The notes: generated by a model not told the origin, from the letters alone. Shown: positions 14,845-24,365, numbered from the stretch's first letter. The stretch: 64,000 nucleotides of DNA from UBA5239 sp040391785 (GCA_040391785.1 JBEBXH010000006.1:1-64000); one strand, 5' to 3'. Made by a program: numbers and translations.

Positions 14845-17800
14845 TCAGTCCGTTATTTTTTCGAGCTTGAAGTTGGAGCAGGAGGCGGAACCCGCGCCGG
14901 TTCCGCTGAAGGCGAGGCGGATGGCGGCTGCTTCCGCCGGGGCGGTCGCCGTTACTTCCACATGGCCAGAACCACTTGCCATCGCCGCCGGGATGATGAA
15001 TGAACCGTCTTTGCGGAGGAACACGATGGAGATTTGTGCATTGATTTCGCCGGATTTCTCGATGGTGCCGCTGAAGCGGTATTTCTCGCCGGGCTTGACC
15101 GGAATGGGGCGGGTGCTGCCGCCGGGCTTGCGGAAGTTGGTCCAGTAACTTTGCGTGTTGTTATAGGCATTCTGAACGCTCAAGGTATCGCCGGTGCGTC
15201 CGGTCAGCGACAATGCGTCCGCGCCGCCCCAGCTGAAAACCGTCCAGAAGCCGAGTTCCGCATTGTAATCGCTTGGCCGTTGATAGGCCAGCAGGGTTTG
15301 CGGGGGTACGTCGAAGCGATGGGGTTTCGACCAGTCGCCGGAAGCGGCTTTGACGCGCCAGTGAACCGTCCGTCCCGAGCAATCGGCGGGAAGTTGAGCC
15401 CAGGTCGACGGGATGTTGTTCAGCCGTGCGGCATTTTTGAAATCGGGGTTGTCGGCATATTCCAGTTCAAAACCGGTGAACGCGGCATCGGGATGCCGCC
15501 AGCGAAGGACCGGGTACGCGCCGGAATCAGAAGAGAGAGCCGCCGGAGCGACTGTCGAAGCCGGGGCGGTACGGAAAATGACGGCGCGGAGGCTGAACGG
15601 TGGAACTTCCAGCGTGATTTTCTGCGGATCTTTCAGAAATTGCTTTGTGGCATGGTCCACGGCCACGGTGTTGGCGGGCAGCTGCAGCGAGTTGAAGGCG
15701 AATTGCCGGGAAGTTGAACTGTAGTTGAGCAGCACGACCAGACGTTTGCCGTTATGGACGAAGGTATAGATGTCGCCGCGGGGCTTGCCGGTGGCGGCGT
15801 CGACCGTCAGGTCGTGACGGCGGGCGGTTTTGATATTCAGGAAAAATGGTTCGAAATCGGCGGCGATGGCGGCTACCGCTGACGATGCCTGGAAGTAGCG
15901 TCCGTCGATCACAAAATGCACATAGCCCATGAAGCTTCCGGCTTCCAGCAGGAGTTTCGCGATATTCAGCTGCAGCGCATTCTGATCGGCGTAAGACATG
16001 ATCAGCAGTCCGGCGTTGGTGTATGGCTGCGGCACGGTGTCGAGGAGGAGCTTGTCGTCGCCGCCGTAGCCGACCATGGGCAGGTCGACTGCCGGGGCGG
16101 CGTAACGCCAGTCGATTCCGTAACTGCCCGGATTGTACGGAGGATAACCGGAGTAAAGGGCGAAAATGGTTTGCGGGCTGACTTCCTTCAGGAGATCGCG
16201 GTGGATGCGGATGATTTCGGCGTTCTGCCGGGCGCGGAAATCCTGCCATTTGGCGCGGTAGTCGGTCAGGATGATTTCCGGGGTGAGTTTGACGCTATCG
16301 TCCAGCTCTGCAAATTTGCGGAAGAGCGCGAGGTTGCGCTCAGAAAACCCGATGGTGCCCGGTTTGGGCTTCGAAAAGTGCTCCGGCATGTACGGAAACT
16401 CGTAGTCATAGCAGATCAAATAGGGAAAAACCTCGGCATAAGCGGCGGCAATTTTGCGGATGTACGGCAGGAAAAGATTGTCCTTTTCCAGCAGATAAGC
16501 CGGATCGAGTGCCAGTACGGGCTCGCCTTTGGAGTTAACGCCCCGGAACTCCGGGTGCTGTGTCAGGAATTCCCGGATGTACGGGTGATGATAGGCCCCC
16601 CGAGTAGCGGTAGGCGCAATGATGATCAGGGGGTTCAGGCCATATTTACTGAACAGCGGCAGCTGGTTCCGCTTGGCATAGGAAATATTGTACCCCGATT
16701 CCCGGAACTTGCGAACCATCAGATCCTGCTCGAGCGGACTCATGTTGGTGAATTCCTGTTGCTGGGGGTAGGCCCAGAGCACGATCGGCAGTTTCTCCGG
16801 CGAGCGCCCGGCCAGCGGCGGCAGCAGCGTCAGCGGCAACGCGTGGTAATTTTCCTCAGCTTCTTCTGAAGAGAGCCAAGCCTTGAAATAGAGATGGCCG
16901 GTCTTGCCGGGCTCGTACAGCCCGGTCCCCTGCCAAAGCAGCGGGATCAGCGGATACAGCGCCTCGTGCGAATTCACATCGGCCAGGGCGCTTCCATCGT
17001 ATTCGATCAAATATTTGTAGTAGGGTTTGTCCTGATAAGTCACCGTACTTTCCTGAATGCTCCGGGGAAGGATGGAGCCGACGCGTCCCTCCGGGGAAAG
17101 CAGACGGCAGAACGACGGCGAAAGAATTTCGACGAGAACTTTGTCGGCACTATACGCCTGATTGCTTTTCAACAGCAGCCGGATATGCTCGACACTACCG
17201 GTATTCAGGTGGAAGTTTTCCGCCGGGAACAGGCCTTCCTCACCCAGATACACCATTTGCGAGCTGATAGCCGGATTTTCTTTGGCCAGCAGGAAGAGGA
17301 ATTTCGGGGAAGAATAAAGCTGTTTGCCGTTGTCGGAGAATGTATAGGAGAGGCGGACCTCAGCGGCATCGGCGCCGCAGCCGGGACGATAGGCTTCTTT
17401 GCGGAAAACGTTCCAACCGGCGGAGCCGTTCTGGAAGTTGCCGTTGGAAAGCATTTCGCGCCCGGAGTCTTTCTCGATCAGCGAGACATTGTCGAAGGCA
17501 ACGCTGCCGCCGACTTTGTGGGCGTCCCATTTCAACATCCAGAACTCTCCGGCAGTGTCCTCGCCGTTTTTGTAAACGCCGCGAACCGTCTGCCAGCCGT
17601 TGGTTTTGAGCGGCAGTGCCGCGCCTTCGATGCCCTTGTAGCCGCCGCCTTTGGTACGAACCACAAAGAAGTTGTAGAATCGGCTGCCTCCTTGCCATTG
17701 GTAATCGGTTTTCACCTGTGCGGAAAAGAGGTATTCGCCGCCGGGTTTGAGGCTGAGGGAATTCGAGCGCAGGAAGGTTTCGGTATTGGCGGTGCCGAAT

Positions 17801-18663
17801 TCGCAGATCATGGCCTTGGCGGCGGAACTGAGCTGGTATGGGACCGGGGCGGGGCCGGTGAACGACATGACGCCGCCATTGTTGAACCGGGCGGTCAGTT
17901 CCGCGGTCGCGCCGCCGGTGAACTCAAACGATTGCGGGGTATTGGCCTGAAATTTATTCAGCTGGGAAACCCCGGAAATGCCCGGAACCTTGTCGGCAAA
18001 ATTGAGGGTGCCGAAAATCGTCGGCATGTGGAAACCCTGCGCGGAAGCAGGGCTCCATGAACTATATTTGACCTCGTCCAGCTGCGAGATACGGCAAAGA
18101 TTGATCCGCCACGGCGAATTCGTCGAGGCATTCATGGACTTAAACGGAATGGCGATTTCGGTGCTCCAGAAGCCGTCGCCGACATAGCTTTTGACCTCGG
18201 CTCCGGAGTTCCATTCCGCCGGGGCTTTCCGGCCGATGGCATCATACAGCGCGCCATTGGCATTTACGGTCAGGTGATAGTACAGGTCGGGATTCTCGGC
18301 GGAGGGAGTGAGGAAAATTTCGACCGCGTTATCGCCGAAAATGGCCGCATTTTCAGCACCGGGTTGGACTTTATTCTGAAACTGCTGCAGCTGGTTCAGT
18401 ACCGGATCGAGTACTTTCTCGTAGCATTTGAAGCCGATATAGAGGCGGTCATTGTCATACGTTATATAGGCTTTGGTCGGGCGCGAGTCTGGCTCGGAAG
18501 ATTTGATTCGGACGAAATTGGTGATTTCGATACAGTTCCGCCAGGCGGCATCGTCGAGTTTGCCGTCGATGACCGGTGGCACGGCAGTGCGCCCGGCGGT
18601 GACGGACGGATTGGCGGCGGAGAGCATAAACGGCATCAGAATGAGCAACAGCAGTTTTTTCAT
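14845..18663 (-). CDS. Giant secreted multidomain CBM9/glycosidase-like protein
   Basis: 1272 residues from the ATG at 18663, which has AAGGA ten bases upstream; a TTG at 18672 is less likely. Signal peptide KKLLLLILMPFMLSAA. Domains in order: CBM9-like sandwich (about 20-225), CBM4/9-like module (about 250-420), beta-rich domain, TIM-barrel (about 620-970), fibronectin-III-like segment (about 1060-1150) and a terminal CBM4-like module. In the barrel LICYDYEFPYMPEHF supplies candidate acidic residues and YSGY...SYGIDW matches the enzyme at 6613-9519. It is expressed with the upstream pseudopilin and GntR regulator. It probably attacks a complex polysaccharide outside the cell; substrate unknown. 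Confidence 0.7.
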   Translation of the reverse strand: MKKLLLLILMPFMLSAANPSVTAGRTAVPPVIDGKLDDAAWRNCIEITNFVRIKSSEPDSRPTKAYITYDNDRLYIGFKCYEKVLDPVLNQLQQFQNKVQPGAENAAIFGDNAVEIFLTPSAENPDLYYHLTVNANGALYDAIGRKAPAEWNSGAEVKSYVGDGFWSTEIAIPFKSMNASTNSPWRINLCRISQLDEVKYSSWSPASAQGFHMPTIFGTLNFADKVPGISGVSQLNKFQANTPQSFEFTGGATAELTARFNNGGVMSFTGPAPVPYQLSSAAKAMICEFGTANTETFLRSNSLSLKPGGEYLFSAQVKTDYQWQGGSRFYNFFVVRTKGGGYKGIEGAALPLKTNGWQTVRGVYKNGEDTAGEFWMLKWDAHKVGGSVAFDNVSLIEKDSGREMLSNGNFQNGSAGWNVFRKEAYRPGCGADAAEVRLSYTFSDNGKQLYSSPKFLFLLAKENPAISSQMVYLGEEGLFPAENFHLNTGSVEHIRLLLKSNQAYSADKVLVEILSPSFCRLLSPEGRVGSILPRSIQESTVTYQDKPYYKYLIEYDGSALADVNSHEALYPLIPLLWQGTGLYEPGKTGHLYFKAWLSSEEAEENYHALPLTLLPPLAGRSPEKLPIVLWAYPQQQEFTNMSPLEQDLMVRKFRESGYNISYAKRNQLPLFSKYGLNPLIIIAPTATRGAYHHPYIREFLTQHPEFRGVNSKGEPVLALDPAYLLEKDNLFLPYIRKIAAAYAEVFPYLICYDYEFPYMPEHFSKPKPGTIGFSERNLALFRKFAELDDSVKLTPEIILTDYRAKWQDFRARQNAEIIRIHRDLLKEVSPQTIFALYSGYPPYNPGSYGIDWRYAAPAVDLPMVGYGGDDKLLLDTVPQPYTNAGLLIMSYADQNALQLNIAKLLLEAGSFMGYVHFVIDGRYFQASSAVAAIAADFEPFFLNIKTARRHDLTVDAATGKPRGDIYTFVHNGKRLVVLLNYSSTSRQFAFNSLQLPANTVAVDHATKQFLKDPQKITLEVPPFSLRAVIFRTAPASTVAPAALSSDSGAYPVLRWRHPDAAFTGFELEYADNPDFKNAARLNNIPSTWAQLPADCSGRTVHWRVKAASGDWSKPHRFDVPPQTLLAYQRPSDYNAELGFWTVFSWGGADALSLTGRTGDTLSVQNAYNNTQSYWTNFRKPGGSTRPIPVKPGEKYRFSGTIEKSGEINAQISIVFLRKDGSFIIPAAMASGSGHVEVTATAPAEAAAIRLAFSGTGAGSASCSNFKLEKITD

Positions 18664-18684
18664 GAGGAACAATTCCTTGGTTTA

Positions 18685-19452
18685 TTACGGCAGGGGATAT
18701 TTGGTTTTGTCATAAACGGTGAGCCCGTAAGAGGCTTCCGGATACGACCAGCCATTGTAGAGTCTGTTCGAAGAAGCCACGTGACCATCGTAAAAAGCCA
18801 CGTTGTTCTGTCCGTGCCGGATATCGCCATAGGTTCCCAGTGCACGATCTTTTTCATCAAGGATTCGATCGCCGTTATCGCCGGCATTGGCGTCCAGGCT
18901 GACGACCCATGGCACGCTGGCGCCGATGGCGGAGCGGGGATCGTCGAAGATTGACGCGGTCATGGTGGGATACCTCATCTTTTTCAGAGTACCGAAAGCA
19001 TAATAAGTTGCCTTGTTATTGTCCGAATAATACGCGGGAGTACTGGCCCAGCCGGCGTAATTTAGCGGCAGGTTCAGGTAAGTATCGATCGGGCGGTCGG
19101 GGCATTTGGTGATGATGTTGGCCACGGCCTGCGCCTTGATCTTGGCGGCGGCCGCACCGTCCGTAGAATCCGGGAAAATATCCGCCGGAATGTTGAGGTA
19201 CCCGCCCCGGATCAGGTAATGCACCCAAACCCTGACGCCGGGGTCGTAAATGAAGCACGGCGGCACCACATGATCGTAATCGTTGGCATATTGCTGGAAC
19301 ATGAGCCCGATATCCTTCAGATTGCTCTGGCAGGCGGCTTTGCGGGCCATCATGCGGGCGCGGTTCAGGGCGGGCAGCAGCATGGCGGCGAGTATTGCTA
19401 TGATCGCAATAACTACCAGGAGCTCGATAAGTGTGAAACGTTTCTTTCTCAT
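18685..19452 (-). CDS. H-X9-DG pseudopilin-like protein
   Basis: 255 residues with the pilin leader FTLIELLVVIAIIAILAAML and the C-terminal signature HGQNNVAFYDG. The residue before Phe is Arg rather than Gly. It precedes the giant CBM9 enzyme by 21 bases and follows the GntR-type regulator by 37 bases. This is the same order as in the LacI-controlled module at 6077-11208, which strengthens the idea that each enzyme has a dedicated pilin-like partner. Confidence 0.85.
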   Translation of the reverse strand: MRKKRFTLIELLVVIAIIAILAAMLLPALNRARMMARKAACQSNLKDIGLMFQQYANDYDHVVPPCFIYDPGVRVWVHYLIRGGYLNIPADIFPDSTDGAAAAKIKAQAVANIITKCPDRPIDTYLNLPLNYAGWASTPAYYSDNNKATYYAFGTLKKMRYPTMTASIFDDPRSAIGASVPWVVSLDANAGDNGDRILDEKDRALGTYGDIRHGQNNVAFYDGHVASSNRLYNGWSYPEASYGLTVYDKTKYPLP

Positions 19453-19489
19453 ATTTTCATTCCCTGTTTTAGGTGTTTGTTTTATTTGA

Positions 19490-20938
19490 TTATCGGGATG
19501 ACGATTTTAATTTCCATTTTTTCCGGATGACTTCGAGCGCTTTTTCCGGGGTATAGCTGCCGTCCATCATTTTCTTGAGCTCCTGGCGAACCTGGTAAAC
19601 CATGAAATTCAGGAATTCCTCGTTGCGGCCATCGGGATAACAGAAAAAGCGCCGGGTTTCCAGATAATGCCGTATCTGCGGTCTGCTGAATCCAAACTTG
19701 CGGATGGCAAACTTCTCGTAATTCGCGCGGCGCATCGGATAAATATTGCGGATATCGCTAAGTTTCTGCTGGGATGCATCGGTCATCAAATGCTGAATGA
19801 ATTTCACCGCCGGTGCGCTGTCCGCACAGGAGCGGGAAACGGCGATGCCGACAAAGCCGTTTATCTGGTTATGTCCTTCGAGGCTGCAGAAGGGCTGATA
19901 GCTCCAATGGAACTTCGGCGCGGGGAACATATTCAGAAAGGTGATATTGGTGTTGAGGAAAAGCTGCCGTCCGGCGACAAACCGTTCCACCGCTTCAAGG
20001 GGATGTTTCTGTTCGGTGATGAATGCGGGACCGGCACTGCGGAGGTCGGCCAGCTCTTTCAGCACCGGGAGCAGGAAATCGAGATTACCGCTGCCATCCG
20101 GCAGTCCCTGATGGGCGACATAGTCCCAGATATGGTCCGCGGCATGGCACCCTTCCGGCAGGTACGGCAGCGCTTCGCGTATCATCTGGAGCTGTTCGCC
20201 GCGCTGGATGCGGGCGGCCACGTCTTTCAACCCGCATTTTTCCGCCAGTTCTTCGTTCCAGAAGGTGGAAGAATCGGAAAAGGCGAGCGGTACCAGGTAA
20301 TCGAAAAGTTCACAGTCAACCGCCTGAATCAGCTCGGTGAGGAACTGCGGGTCGGATTTGATATTCTTCAACGATTGCGGCAGCTCCTGGGCGACTTGCG
20401 GCAGTTCGCGGGCAAAGGCGCTGCTGAACAGGAAAATATCAACCGGGTTCTTGACCAGGTAATCCAGCATGTCATTGGAACTGATGTTGTTCGGGAGCCA
20501 CACCGGCTCGATGATGCATTCGAGCTGGGACTGGTTGAAATCGTCGATCACGCTCTCCCAGAACAACTTCTGCGACGGGAGGTTTTCGAAAAGCAGGAAA
20601 CGGAGTTTGACCGGCGGATTATCCAGCCACGGCGTCCCCAGCGCCATCTGGTGAAACGCACCCATCTGCGGGGCGGCGGGCTGGGAACGGGGAGCGACGC
20701 GGGTGCCGTTGCGGCTGTTGCGCAGCAGCAGGCCCTCTTCATAAAGGGGAACCAGGGCGTTGCGGACGGTGACGCGCGAAATGCCGAGTGTCTCGACCAG
20801 TTCGCGCTCGGGTGGCAGCCGGGTACCGGGCGGCACGGTACGGACGAAGCGGTAAAGCTTCTCCTGCAGCTGAACCTTCAGCGATTCCCCTGAGTTCAGG
20901 TCGATGCCGAATTGTGCCCTGATTGCGTCTTCCGTCAT
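19490..20938 (-). CDS. GntR regulator fused to a solute-binding-protein-like domain
   Basis: 482 residues. A GntR winged helix (about residues 17-85: LPPERELVETLGISRVTVRN, then YEEGLLLRNSRNGTRV) is followed by a domain of about 370 residues (VKLRFLLFENLPSQKLFWES...) resembling an extracellular solute-binding protein family 1, but with no signal peptide, so it is a cytosolic sensor. The fusion would read a sugar or oligosaccharide directly and control the pseudopilin/enzyme genes that follow it. The fused sensor is far larger than the usual UTRA or FCD domains. Confidence 0.78.
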   Translation of the reverse strand: MTEDAIRAQFGIDLNSGESLKVQLQEKLYRFVRTVPPGTRLPPERELVETLGISRVTVRNALVPLYEEGLLLRNSRNGTRVAPRSQPAAPQMGAFHQMALGTPWLDNPPVKLRFLLFENLPSQKLFWESVIDDFNQSQLECIIEPVWLPNNISSNDMLDYLVKNPVDIFLFSSAFARELPQVAQELPQSLKNIKSDPQFLTELIQAVDCELFDYLVPLAFSDSSTFWNEELAEKCGLKDVAARIQRGEQLQMIREALPYLPEGCHAADHIWDYVAHQGLPDGSGNLDFLLPVLKELADLRSAGPAFITEQKHPLEAVERFVAGRQLFLNTNITFLNMFPAPKFHWSYQPFCSLEGHNQINGFVGIAVSRSCADSAPAVKFIQHLMTDASQQKLSDIRNIYPMRRANYEKFAIRKFGFSRPQIRHYLETRRFFCYPDGRNEEFLNFMVYQVRQELKKMMDGSYTPEKALEVIRKKWKLKSSSR

Positions 20939-20974
20939 AAAATTCGCCCTATTTGTTTTATTGGTCTTATTTGT

Positions 20975-21003
20975 ATTATAATGTATTATGACTGTTTTGT
21001 CAA
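20975..21003 (-). promoter_or_regulatory. Sigma-70 promoter of the GntR module
   Basis: On the minus strand a perfect TTGACA (20998-21003), 17-base spacer and perfect TATAAT (20975-20980) precede the regulator gene. No strong palindromic operator is obvious nearby. Confidence 0.7.
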
Positions 21004-21174
21004 TAGGCTGAGATGGATTTTTGCGGAAATTTTACAGGAAAAAATTCAAAACTATCTTATTTAAATACTTGTAATATTGCGGATTGACTGTAAGTTATAG
21101 TTTCAGATTTACAGTTAAAAGTTTAATAAAAGAATTATTGTTTATAAAATGTTTTGATTAACAAGGAGACGAAC

Positions 21175-21474
21175 ATGACAAAGAGAGATTTAGTCGTAAG
21201 GATCGCCAAGGAAACTGGTCTGATTCAGAACAGCGTGGCCGAAGTGGTGCAGAAGACTTTGGATTATGTAGCCGACGAACTGGCCAATGGCGAAACCATT
21301 GAGCTGCGCAATTTCGGCGTTTTTGAAGTCAAGGTCCGCAAGAGCCGTAAAGGCCGCAACCCGAACCGCCCGAAAAACGAAGTGGTGATTCCGGAGCGTG
21401 CCGTGGTCAAATTCCGCGCCGGCAAAGAGCTCAAAGAGCGCGTGGAAAAGCTCAATCCCAAGAAAATTAAGTAA
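21175..21474 (+). CDS. HU/IHF-family DNA-binding protein
   Basis: 99 residues from the ATG at 21175 with AAGGAG eight bases upstream; a TTG at 21154 is not needed. It has the classic helix pair (KRDLVVRIAKETGLIQNSVA...) and the arm signature IELRNFGVFEVKVRKSRKGR, ending with a basic tail. It bends DNA as a dimer and organises the nucleoid. Sequence alone does not separate HU from IHF subunits; the GRNPNRPKNEVVIPER arm is compatible with either. It is followed by its own terminator. Confidence 0.9.
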   Translation: MTKRDLVVRIAKETGLIQNSVAEVVQKTLDYVADELANGETIELRNFGVFEVKVRKSRKGRNPNRPKNEVVIPERAVVKFRAGKELKERVEKLNPKKIK

Positions 21475-21513
21475 TTCCGTTTTATGGCTTGGGGTTCCGA
21501 ATAAAGCATTTAT

Positions 21514-21546
21514 AATTGCGCCCGACTTATGGTCCGGCGCAATTTT
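21514..21546 (+). terminator. Intrinsic terminator after the HU gene
   Basis: AATTGCGCC (21514-21522) and GGCGCAATT (21536-21544) form a 9-pair stem with a 13-base loop, followed by a short T-rich stretch. Confidence 0.6.
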
Positions 21547-21593
21547 GCGTTTTCGGAACTTTTGTTTTTATAAGGAAAAGTGAAGGAAAAAAT

Positions 21594-22847
21594 ATGGCTA
21601 ATTACGCACCTCCGCCCGGCACCGCGGATATTTTCCCGGAAGAAGCCGCCTGGTGGCGCCGCCTGGAAGAAACCGCGGATGAAGTATTTCCGTTGTACGG
21701 CTACGGAGAATTGCGCACGCCGATTTTTGAATACACCGAAGTTTTCAAGCGCGGCATCGGCGACGAAACCGAAGTGGTCCAGAAGGAAATGTATACCTTC
21801 GAGGATCGCGGCGGACGCAGCTTGACTTTGCGCCCCGAAGGGACCGCCGGCGTCATGCGCGCACTGCTGACCACCGACGTGATGAACGGCAACGAAAAGC
21901 GCGTCTACTACATCGGCCCGATGTTCCGCGGGGAGCGCCCCGCCGCCGGACGCCGCCGCCAGTTTCACCAGATCGGACTGGAAAACGTCGGCAGGATCGC
22001 CCCCGAAATCGACGCCGAAACCATTACCGCCATGATGCACTACATCAAGGAAATCGGTATTACCGGCGGCCGACTGCTGCTCAATACCCGCGGCATTCAG
22101 GCCGACCGCGAGCCGGCGGTGAAGATGCTGCGTGAGTTTTTCAGCAATCACCTTGACGCCATGTGCGCCGACTGCCGCGCCCGTATCGACCGCAACATCT
22201 GGCGCATCCTCGACTGCAAACAGGAACAGTGCCGCGACATCGTCCGTCAGGCTCCGCCCTACGTGGAAAGCTACACGGAGGAATCGCAGGAATATTTCCG
22301 TCGGGTCTGCAAACTGCTGGACCAGGCCGGAATCGAATACGAAATCGACCCCTTTCTCGTGCGTGGGCTCGATTATTATGTTCATACGGTTTTTGAGCTG
22401 GTCCACACGGCCGGGCTGGGCGCGCAGGCGACCATTTCCGCCGGGGGCCGCTATGAACTCTTTTTGCCGGAAACGAAAAAGCCGGTGATCGGCGTCGGTT
22501 TCGCGGCGGGTATGGAACGTTTGCTGCTGGTGCAGCAGGCGCTGGGCGTGGCAGCTCCGCCGGCCGCGGTGCCGCCGGTGTTCCTGATTTCGATGGGTTC
22601 CGCCGCCCGCGACGCCAATATCAAGCTGGCCGCTGCGCTGCGTCAGGCCGGTCAACCGGTGATCGTAGAATTTGAGGACAAAAGCATGAAGGCGCAGCTG
22701 CGTGCCGCCAACCGCGCGGGAAGCCGTTTCGTGGTGATTCGCGGCGACGAGGAACTGGCGAAAAATATCGTCGTCTGCAAAGACATGGCCGACGGTTCGC
22801 AGCAGGAAATCGCCCCGGAAGCTTTATTGGAAGTAATTAAAAAATAA
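21594..22847 (+). CDS. hisS: Histidine-tRNA ligase
   Basis: 417 residues from the ATG at 21594 (GAAGGA upstream; the frame extends further upstream without a start signal). A class II aminoacyl-tRNA synthetase that charges tRNA-His. Motifs: GTADIFPEE near the N-terminus, motif 2 in RVYYIGPMFRGERPAAGRRR, the histidine-binding block LVRGLDYYVHTVFELVH, motif 3 in GVGFAAGMERLLL, and the C-terminal anticodon-binding domain. Length is normal. It is followed by adk, map and infA, an order in which secY more often precedes adk. Confidence 0.96.
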   Translation: MANYAPPPGTADIFPEEAAWWRRLEETADEVFPLYGYGELRTPIFEYTEVFKRGIGDETEVVQKEMYTFEDRGGRSLTLRPEGTAGVMRALLTTDVMNGNEKRVYYIGPMFRGERPAAGRRRQFHQIGLENVGRIAPEIDAETITAMMHYIKEIGITGGRLLLNTRGIQADREPAVKMLREFFSNHLDAMCADCRARIDRNIWRILDCKQEQCRDIVRQAPPYVESYTEESQEYFRRVCKLLDQAGIEYEIDPFLVRGLDYYVHTVFELVHTAGLGAQATISAGGRYELFLPETKKPVIGVGFAAGMERLLLVQQALGVAAPPAAVPPVFLISMGSAARDANIKLAAALRQAGQPVIVEFEDKSMKAQLRAANRAGSRFVVIRGDEELAKNIVVCKDMADGSQQEIAPEALLEVIKK

Positions 22848-22939
22848 CATGCCGCCGGGTGCTTACCCGGACGTGGTCCAGCGGCGGAACGCTGGTCGCC
22901 TGAAGGGCGGAAATAAAAGAACAAGGGAACAAGATTACA
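22848..22939 (+). promoter_or_regulatory. Hairpin-rich spacer between hisS and adk
   Basis: CCGGGT (22855-22860) pairs with ACCCGG (22865-22870), and an outer CCGCC/GGCGG pair (22852-22856 with 22883-22887) encloses it. An alternative CCAGC/GCTGG pairing overlaps. This could be an RNA processing or attenuation element; it lacks a T-run. Confidence 0.35.
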
Positions 22940-23590
22940 ATGTTCAAGAAAAGAAACCTGATACTGCTCGGCGGCCCCGGGGCCGGCAAAGGAACCCTCT
23001 CCGCAATGCTGGAGGAAGCCGCTCCGTACTTCCACATCTCCACCGGCGATCTGCTGCGTGCTGAAGTCAAGGCCGGTACCGAACTCGGCAAAGAAGCCAA
23101 AACCCTCATGGACAGCGGCAAGCTGGTGCCCGATGAAATCGTGGCCGCCATGGTCAAGGAAGCGCTGAAAAAAGACGAAAAGAAATACGGATTCATCCTC
23201 GACGGTTATCCGCGCACGGTGAAACAGGCCGAACTGCTGGCCGAAGTGCTGAAAGAGCTGGACCGTCCGCTGGATGCCGTGGTGTATTTCCATGGTTCCG
23301 ATGATTTCCTGCTGCGCCGCCTGACCTCGCGCATCATGTGCCGCAAGTGCAACCGTATTTACAACCGCTTCAACATGGCCCCGAAAGTCGAAGGCGTCTG
23401 CGACGACTGCGGCGGCGAGATTTACCAGCGCGACGACGACAGCGAGGCCAGTGCCCGCAACCGCTTGAAAGTTTTCCACGACCAGACCCAGCCGTTGATC
23501 GATTTTTATAAGAAGACCGGCTTGCTGATCCAGGTCGACTGCGGCGAGCGCGATGAAGTGTTCGCGGAACTCACCAAAGTTTTAAACTGA
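22940..23590 (+). CDS. adk: Adenylate kinase
   Basis: 216 residues, long form. Interconverts ATP + AMP and 2 ADP in the cytosol. P-loop GGPGAGKGT (residues 11-19), AMP-binding STGDLLRAEV, core DGYPRTVKQAE, and a LID domain with four cysteines (CRKC ... CDDC) that likely bind a structural zinc, followed by the conserved Arg/Asp-rich R-x-DDD segment. GGGAAC lies upstream of the ATG. Cotranscribed with map and infA. Confidence 0.96.
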   Translation: MFKKRNLILLGGPGAGKGTLSAMLEEAAPYFHISTGDLLRAEVKAGTELGKEAKTLMDSGKLVPDEIVAAMVKEALKKDEKKYGFILDGYPRTVKQAELLAEVLKELDRPLDAVVYFHGSDDFLLRRLTSRIMCRKCNRIYNRFNMAPKVEGVCDDCGGEIYQRDDDSEASARNRLKVFHDQTQPLIDFYKKTGLLIQVDCGERDEVFAELTKVLN

Positions 23591-23597
23591 GGTCGAG

Positions 23598-24365
23598 ATG
23601 CGAGATGTGGTAATTCATACCCCGGAAGAAATCGTTCGAATCCGCAGAGCGGCGCAGGCCACGGCGTTTGTGCGCGAGCAGCTTCGGATGATGATCGCCC
23701 CGGGGATGACCACCCGTAACGTCGATGAACTGGCCGGGCGGCTGATCGCCGAAACCGGAGGGACCAGTTCATTCCTCGGTTACCACGGTTTTTCCGGCAA
23801 TATCTGTATTTCGCTGAATGACGTGGTGGTGCACGGGATCGGCTCGGACAAGGTAGTCATCAAAGACACCGACATCCTGAGCATCGACCTGGGGGTGACC
23901 ATTGACGGTGCGACCGGCGATACTGCCGTTACGCTGACTTTCCGCGACGATCAGCCCGAGGCTGTGAAGCGGCTGCTGAAGGCCACCGAAGAGGGGCTGT
24001 ACGCCGGAATCGCCGCGGCCCGCAAAAATAATTTTATCCGCGATATCAGCGCCGCCGTCGAGGCCGTGGCCAAAAAGGCCGGACTCGGAGTCGTGCGTGA
24101 ATACGTCGGCCACGGCTGCGGCATCAAGCTGCACGAAGCGCCGGAAGTGCCGAACTTCGTCATGCGCGGCTTCCGCGGACCCAAATTAGTGCCGGGGATG
24201 GTCCTGGCTATTGAACCCATGTTTAACCTGGGTACCGCCCAGGTCTATACCGAACCGGACCGCTGGACCGTACGCACCAGGGATGGCCAGTGGTCGGCTC
24301 ATTTTGAACATCAGGTACTTATCACAGAAACCGAACCGGAGATCCTAACGTGTCTAAAGATGTAA
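23598..24365 (+). CDS. map: Methionine aminopeptidase, type I
   Basis: 255 residues. Removes the N-terminal Met from nascent proteins. All five metal ligands are visible: two Asp in SIDLGVTIDGATGDTA, His in GHGCGIKLHE, and Glu in AIEPMF and in the C-terminal HFEHQVLI block. The substrate His in SGNICISLNDVVVHG is also present. It starts 7 bases after adk, and its end overlaps infA by 16 bases. Confidence 0.95.
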   Translation: MRDVVIHTPEEIVRIRRAAQATAFVREQLRMMIAPGMTTRNVDELAGRLIAETGGTSSFLGYHGFSGNICISLNDVVVHGIGSDKVVIKDTDILSIDLGVTIDGATGDTAVTLTFRDDQPEAVKRLLKATEEGLYAGIAAARKNNFIRDISAAVEAVAKKAGLGVVREYVGHGCGIKLHEAPEVPNFVMRGFRGPKLVPGMVLAIEPMFNLGTAQVYTEPDRWTVRTRDGQWSAHFEHQVLITETEPEILTCLKM

